This document shows positions 58,121 to 64,000 of a stretch of DNA of 64,000 bases, one piece after another. The stretch lies in contig OZ038532.1 in assembly GCA_964036665.1 (NCBI GenBank), forward strand, positions 21,169,037 through 21,233,036, read 5' to 3'. Below the pieces are notes generated by a model. That model worked only from the letters and a program-made list of their open reading frames with translations. It made no database searches and had not been told where the DNA came from. Position numbers and translations under genes: made by a program. Numbering within the stretch: the stretch's first letter is position 1; every line of letters starts with the position of its first letter. The DNA comes from Gordius sp. MW1 (taxonomy: Eukaryota; Nematomorpha; Gordioida; Gordea; Gordiidae).

Positions 58121-58935
58121 TAACAGATGTAACAAATGTAGATACATTATCATATTTTTTTCTTCCTGTTATTTTATAAACTGTATATTATCGTTATAAT
58201 ATAAAAAATTCATAAATTTCTAGATGGAAGACCTGTTATAAAATCAAATAAAAAAATTGGAATCTTAGGGATGTTAATTGATATGCAAGCAATTCAATTG
58301 CTTGCATCTGATCTCTTGGTCCGGACCAAACCCCCTCTAAAATAAATATCTTTATTTCAATCATTTAAAAAAACTTAGGTGTCTATTGGCATAAACTTTC
58401 CCAAGACCACCTTGAAAGTTTTTTGGGTTACTCAGGGCCCGAGGTTATAACAATAACAATCCTGGCTACGCAATTGCGTCAAGCATTAAACAAAAATTTT
58501 TTAACTAAAATATATTACCCCTTCTGCGAAGTTCCCCCAGGATTCAACATCTATTGCTGATGCAAGTTTTATCGAGCCTAATGATGATTTATATGAACTA
58601 GAAGACATAAATTAGGCCGAAATAAAGATCAATTTCCCCTTATATTTCATGTATTTCTTCATATATCGGTGGATACATTGTGATGCAAATGATTTTGCGC
58701 AACTTTTTTAAGAGGATATTGAGGTTGTGTTCATCAAAATGGCGGAAAAATACACACACATTTTATACCGTGATGAGCGGTCTATGTAGTTTATGATTAT
58801 GATAGACATTCGCACTTACACAAGCATCGACGCAACTAACTGCACAATTATCGTTAAGGCTCATATCAGTTGGTAATTAAAAGCCGAACAATTAGAGAGA
58901 TTTTATTGTAGCTTACCGGCTTTTTAGATTTTTTT

Positions 58936-61073
58936 AATTGCTATGCAATTTATGGGCTCGCTTTATGTTGTCCTCCCTTGTCCGTCCCTTGTCCGTGCGT
59001 CCACCAAGTTATTTTCCCCTGCTTTCTAACTTGCAGGTTCGAGTTCAAGCCCAGGAGAGGACAAAACTTTTTTTTTTAATTCAATTAATATTTTGTTTTT
59101 GTTAATACCATAAATAATATGACTTTTTGACCGTCCGCTGGCTCCTGACCAATGAAAAAAATGATCATTGGCCAAATAAATCGAATTTTTTTTCCGTTTT
59201 TGAATTGGTATATTAGGTTAACATTGATAAATACCCTATGCCCTTCCGTAGAAGGGCCTATGCCTCTACTGATATGGGTCCCTGTGCCCCTACAAAAGCC
59301 TATGCCTCTACTGATGTGGGTTCGAATCCCATCGAGGGCAAATTCTTAATTGCTGGTTCGAATCCCAGAGAGGGCAAAATTTTTATTTATTTTTTAAATT
59401 AATTATTATATTGTTCTTGTTAATACCATTGATAATATGACTTTTTGGCCTTCCGCTGGCTACTGACTAATGAAAAAAATGACCATTGGCCAAATTGTAA
59501 TTCGAAATTTTTTTTCGTTTTATTTCAAATTAATATATTGTTTTTGTTAATACCATTGATAATATGGCTTTTTGGCCGTCCGGACCATTGGAAAAAAATT
59601 ACCATTGGCCAAAGTGTGAATCGGATTTTATTTCGTTTTTTTTGACTCGTATGTATTTATAAACCGTCTCTTGGTACTGACCAATGAAAAAAATGACCAT
59701 TGGCCAAATTGTGATTCGAAATTTTATTTTTCGTTCTTATGTATTTATATCCTTTTTGACCGTGTCCTGGCTACTGACCAATAGAAAAAATCATTATTGG
59801 CCAAATTGTGATTCGGAATTTTTTTTTTCTTGTTTTTTTGACTCGTACGTATTTATAGACCGTCTCTGTTACTGACCAATGGAAAAAAATAACCATTTGC
59901 CAAATTGTGATTTGAAATTTTTTTTCGTCTTATCCTTTTTGACCGTGTCCTGGCTACTGTATAATTTAGTATTTTAATTGCTATGCAATTTATGGGCTTG
60001 TTTTTTGTTGTCCGTCCGTCCAAGTTATTGGCGCCAGGTTTCTGTTTGAGTTCAATCCCGGGAGAGGACAAGAATTTTTTTTAATTGCTATGCAATTTAT
60101 GGGCTCACTTTCCATTTTCCGATGTCTTGTCACGCTCTTCGGTGTCTCCGAATGTCTTGGTGTCTTGCACCGACATGTCTTGCACCGAATGACGCTGTTT
60201 ACTTTTATTTTAATTGCTATTATTAATTTAACTAGTTTTTGTGTTCGAATCCCGGGTTTTTTTTTACTCTTATGATTGTTCTTGTTACTACCATTGCTAT
60301 TATGACTTTTTGGCCGTCCGCTGGCTCCTGACCGATGGAAAAAAATGACCATTGGCCAAAATGTGAATCGAAATTATTTTTTTTCGTTTTTTTATTACCA
60401 ATAAAAAAATGACCATTGGCCAAACTGTGAAACGAAGTTTTTTTTTTCGTTTTTTTGACTTTTATGTATTTATAGACTGTCCGCTGTCTGCTGACCAATG
60501 CACAAAAATGACCGTTGGCCAAAATGTGGTTGAAAAAGTTAATTTAGCACCTGTAAAATTTTTGAGATATCCTTACAATACCTGTGTTTTTGTAGGTATA
60601 TATTTTTTTAAACGAGATTAATTGGTAATTTATGATAAAATTAAAAACCTCATTTTTAAATTCTGATAATTGCTACTTAGCAATGAAAAAAATGACCATT
60701 AGCCAATTGTGATCGAAATTTTAATTTTCGCTTTTGAATTGGTTAACATCAATAATTACCCTATGCCCTCCCCTACAAGGGCCTATACCTCTACTTATAT
60801 GGTTCCCTGTGCCCCTACAAAAGCCTATGCCTCTATTAATGGGGGTTCGAATCCCGTAGAGTGCAAAATATTTGTATAAATAATTAACTAATCATTTTGC
60901 ATTAATACCCCCCTATAGGCATTCTCGCCCCTTCCCACCTTTCTCGCCCATAAATTGCATAGCAAATATGCTACTTTTATACAGAGTATAGAAAAGTTCG
61001 CCCTTCCCTTCCCCTCTTCCCTTCCCTTCTTCCCTTCCCCCCTTCCCCTTCCCACGAGTGCCGAAGGCCCGAG
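58936..61073 (+). mobile_element. Composite HINE-like element E3
   Basis: Starts AATTGCTATGCAATTTATGG, then GTCCGTCC-type repeats, a tRNA-like block with GGTTCGAGTTCAAGCCC (59036), hairpin units (59147-60520), further box-B words (59326, 59355, 60846), the inverted start CTCGCCCATAAATTGCATAG (60943-60965), and the terminal hairpin GTGCCGAAGGCCCGAG at 61058-61073. Extra start modules at about 59974 and 60082 suggest nested insertions or module gain. Confidence 0.68.
59147..60520 (+). repeat. Hairpin-unit array in E3 (nine units)
   Basis: Units CTGACCAATGAAAAAAATGA and CCATTGGCCAAA near 59147, 59460, 59585, 59674, 59771, 59869, 60326, 60390 and 60490, many spaced about 100 bp. Some arms have mutated on one side only. 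Confidence 0.8.
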
Positions 61074-62153
61074 TTCTTATATTAAGTATGTATAAATTGC
61101 TTTTAATTGCTATACAAGTTATGGGCTCGCTTTTTGTTGTCCGTCCGTCCGTCCACCAAGTTATTTCCACCCGCTTTCTGACTTGCAGGTTCAAGTTTAA
61201 GCCCAGGAGAGGACAATTTTTTTTAAATTAAATTAATATTTTGTTCTTGTGAATACCATTTATAATATGACTTTTTGACCGTCCGCTGGCTCCTGACCAA
61301 TGAAAAAATGACCATTGGCCAAATCAATCGAATTTTTTTTCCGTTTTTGAATTGGTATATTAATTTAACATTGATAATTACCCTATGCCTCTACTGACAT
61401 TGGTCCCTGTGCCTCTACAAAAGCCTATGCCTCTACTGATGTAGGTTCGAATCCCGGCGAGGGTAAATTCTTAATTGCTGGTTGGAATCCCGGAGAGGGC
61501 AAAATTTTTATTTTTTTTAATTAAATTAATATATTGTTCTTGTTAATACCATTGATAATATGACTTTTTGTTTTTGCCTCTACTGATATGGGTCCCTGTG
61601 CCCCTGCAAAAGCCTATGCCTCTACTGATGTGGGTTCGAATCCCGGAGAGGGCAAAATCTTTATTTTTTTAAAATTAAATTAAAATATTGTTCTTGTTAA
61701 TACCCTTGATAATATGGCTTTTTGACCGTCCGCTGGCTACTGACCAATGAAAAAAATCACCATTGGCCAAATAAATTTTTTTTTGTTTCTGTTTTTTTTG
61801 ACTCGTATGTATTTATAGACCGTCTCTTGGTACTGATCATTTGAAAAAAATGACTATTGGCCAAATCGTGATTCGAATTTTTTTTTCGTTTTTATTTTCG
61901 TCTCTATTTTTGCTTGTTTCTATCATTTAAAACATTATGCAACTAGTTATCGACAACAAACAATATATGTTGGAAGTTGTATAGATGATATAGGTTTTAA
62001 GGGCCAGGATTGGATTTAGATAGAGCAATAATGATGAGGGGTAAAATGATATTTTTTCTTATTTTAGCCATGATTATATAAAAATTTTACGATTTTTTTG
62101 GTATTTTTAAAATTTATTTTTATTGCTATGCAATTTATGGGCTCGTTTTTTGT

Positions 62154-62188
62154 TGTCCGTCCGTCCGTCCGTCCGTCCGTCCGTCCGT
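62154..62188. repeat. (GTCC)n microsatellite
   Basis: Nearly nine perfect GTCC units directly after the element start word. Shorter GTCC runs follow the same word at 54107, 60011 and 61138, so it is part of the element design. Confidence 0.9.
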
Positions 62189-62231
62189 TACCCTCCTATC
62201 TATTTGCATTGGGTATATTAGGTTATCGCTT

Positions 62232-62356
62232 TTTTAAATTAATACATGAGAAAGAGGTGCCCCACCCCTCATCTCTATCTCCCTCGCTGTGTTATTTTTT
62301 AAATTAATGCATAAGAGGTGCCCCACCCCTCATCTCTATCTCCCTCGGTGTGTTAT
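62232..62356. repeat. Direct repeat of ~65 bp, two copies
   Basis: TTTTTAAATTAAT.CAT, AAGAGGTGCCCCACCCCTC and ATCTCTATCTCCCTCG.TGTG occur twice in succession, differing by a short deletion. Inside E4. Confidence 0.8.
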
Positions 62357-62381
62357 ATATAAGATTTGTTAAATTATCTAT

Positions 62382-62605
62382 TATATAATAAACATAAATA
62401 AAAGTTGTTTACTTTTAATTGCTATGCAATTTAACTAGTTATATAATAAACATAAATAAAAGTTGTTTACTTTTAATTGCTATGCAATTTAACTAGTTTT
62501 TTAGATAAAAGTTGTTTACTTTTAATGCTATGCGATTTAACTAGTTATATAATAAACATAAATAAAAGTTGTTTACTTTTTAATTGCTATGCAATTTAAC
62601 TAGTT
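62382..62605. repeat. ~60-bp tandem repeat carrying the element start word
   Basis: ATATAATAAACATAAATAAA, AGTTGTTTACTTTTAATTGC and TATGCAATTTAACTAGTT repeat about 3.5 times. Each unit contains the palindrome AATTGCTATGCAATT (one unit mutated). A related single unit lies at 60198-60237. Confidence 0.85.
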
Positions 62606-63371
62606 TTGGGGTTAGAATCCCGGAGTTTTTTTTGACTCTTATGATTGTTCTTGTTACTATCATTGATAATAAGAATTTTTGGCCGTCCGCTGGCTGCTGA
62701 CCAATGGAAAAAAATGACCATTGGCCAAAATGTGATTCGAAAATTTTTTTTTCGTTTTTTTACTCTTATGAATTTATATCCACTTTTACCGTGTGCTGGC
62801 TGCTGACCAATGGAAAAAAATGACCATTGGCCAAAGTGAGCATCAAAATTTTTTTTTCAGTTTTTTTATCTATAATTGACTTATAGAGTATCTGTTGGTA
62901 CTGACCAATAGAGAAAAATTGACCATTGGCCAAATTTTTGATTTTTTTAATTAAAAATTGTTCAAATTCAACAAAAAATTTCTCCCAACAATTCTGCAAA
63001 TTCTTAACATTGTGTTGTTTTAGAATATAATGTTTGTTAGACCCATAATCTCTAAAGGCCATAAAAACTAATGTAATACGCAACTAGATGCAAACACTAA
63101 ATCTAACCCTAACCCTTGCCTATATTACATTTTGCCTTTATTACATTTTGCCTATAATGAAAAATTTGTATAAATAATTAATTAATCATTAGTCATTTAA
63201 TACCCCCCTATAGGCATTCTCGCCCCTTCCCACCTTTCTCGCCCATAAATTGCATAGCAAATATGATACATTTATACGAAGTACAGATGAGTCGTCCCCC
63301 CTTCCCTTCCCCTCTTCCCTTCCCCTCTTCCCTTCCCTTCTCCCCCTTCCCACGAGGGCCGAAGGCCCGAG

Positions 63372-64000
63372 TTTTTTTATTAATGGCGAAATTATGTTTT
63401 ATTTTATAAATATTATTGCCCCCCCCCCTCTCTAATGTTTCTTAAACATTTTAAGATTTTTTATTTATTAGCCTCGAATGCCAAGACAGCTGCTGCACAA
63501 TTTATTTATCCAATTCCCTTATAATTTGTCACGATCGTTTAACGGGATAGTCAGATATAGCAACGTAAAGACATTTGCTTTACCCTACCTCTATCTTACC
63601 CTCTTATCAGCCCACCGCTGACTTGGCATTATTGATATTCCCCCCACTACTATTAATAGTAGTAGTAGCGTATGTGCCTTTGTCAACTAAATCAATGTCG
63701 CGACATTAATCCACTTGTAATATCGGTTTTAGGCTATTTTTGGTTGTGATACTATAATCTTTCATTAAATCCTAATATCTATTCATAAGTCAAATTGCGA
63801 TTTGGGATTAAAATTTATCGATAAATCTATTTTATACACCACCATATGACCGGCAACAATTAATTCTATCATTATGCCGACCTTGCCTTTAGAGTCGTTC
63901 ATATATAAGACTGTCACTTATAATAGCAAAGTATCGGAGTCGGGGTTATGCACTTTTCTAAGGTTATTATCCTTTTGGAGGGTAAGATATTAAATCAACG
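63372..64000. other. Right edge, no gene recognised
   Basis: AT-rich with one C-run (63419-63428) and a palindrome ACTACTATTAATAGTAGT (about 63650). No coding, RNA or repeat signature that I can support. Confidence 0.5.

Larger units (their letters stand above)
57360..58795 (+). mobile_element. P-like DNA transposon with a decayed THAP exon
   Basis: Ends CATAGACTACATAGACC and, reversed, CATAAACTACATAGACC, flanked by the perfect 8-bp duplication ATTATGAT (57352-57359, 58796-58803). P-superfamily elements make 8-bp duplications and encode a THAP DNA-binding domain; a decayed THAP exon lies at 57684-57928. The remainder (57929-58795) has intron-like tandem repeats and no recognisable GTPase or RNase H block. 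Deleted, non-autonomous. Confidence 0.75.
61105..63371 (+). mobile_element. Composite HINE-like element E4
   Basis: Follows E3 after about 30 bp in the same direction. AATTGCTATACAAGTTATGG start, GTCCGTCCGTCC, a tRNA-like block (61170-61212), box-B words (61445, 61477, 61624), hairpin units (61290, 61735, 61831, 62695, 62800, 62900), a nested second start at 62121, the inverted start word (63238-63260), and the hairpin GGGCCGAAGGCCCGAG end at 63371. No open reading frame of note. Confidence 0.68.

Noticed and set aside
59316-59380. Possible tRNA genes from GGTTCGAATCCC words.
   Set aside because: Only the T-arm/box-B side is present; no complete cloverleaf or anticodon arm at the right spacing could be drawn.
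59147-63083. Numerous small frames containing ANGHFF or WPMVI peptides.
   Set aside because: They are translations of the hairpin unit in E3/E4 (and E1/E2 in reverse) and vary with unit number.

Overview
This is a piece of an AT-rich animal nuclear genome. Spliced exons with GT/AG borders, introns of several kilobases, and dense nested transposons rule out a prokaryote. Most likely it is an invertebrate. A GH56 hyaluronidase with a C-terminal EGF-like domain, many hAT elements, an R2-architecture LINE and a P-like transposon fit that, but I cannot name the species. Most long open frames here are chance products of repeats.

The only host genes I can support are a tandem array of GH56 hyaluronidase (endo-beta-N-acetylhexosaminidase) genes, all on the minus strand. 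Locus 3 (55385 to 49459) shows its last three exons. Locus 2 (40227 to 21390) shows seven exons whose splice phases agree, about 405 codons without a stop, lacking only the first (signal peptide) exon. A remnant (6363 to 6194) keeps only the last exon and has a premature stop. Locus 1 (1941 to the window edge) shows four upstream exons. Introns and spacers of the loci are also alike, so the array arose by segmental duplication. Comparing the copies shows which transposons came before or after the duplication and gives natural empty sites.

Layout: 1-1.9 kb locus 1; 2.1-4.8 kb a hAT; 6.2-6.4 kb the exon remnant; 6.9-8.8 kb a decayed hAT transposase; 9.4-11.2 kb spacer sequence with a LINE tail and a MITE; 11.3-15.8 kb LTR-like direct repeats holding a fold-back hAT; 16.9-20.1 kb another hAT with nested insertions; 21.4-40.2 kb hyaluronidase locus 2 with retroelements, hATs, a composite element and an R2-like LINE in its introns; 41-45 kb repeat relics, a 0.95 kb ACAT microsatellite, a SWIM zinc-finger relic and a second LINE tail; 45.3-49.4 kb spacer; 49.5-55.4 kb locus 3; 55.4-58.8 kb more repeats and a P-like transposon with a decayed THAP exon; 58.9-63.4 kb two composite elements head to tail; then about 600 bases of nothing recognised.

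The most unusual content is a family of composite elements, four nearly complete copies of 1.6-2.4 kb. They share a start containing the palindrome AATTGCTATGCAATT, GTCC tandem repeats, an inverted copy of the start near the other end, a terminal GC-rich hairpin, and inside them tRNA-like box-B modules and arrays of a short hairpin unit (about 30 in the window). The architecture recalls non-autonomous Helentron (HINE/DINE-1-like) elements.
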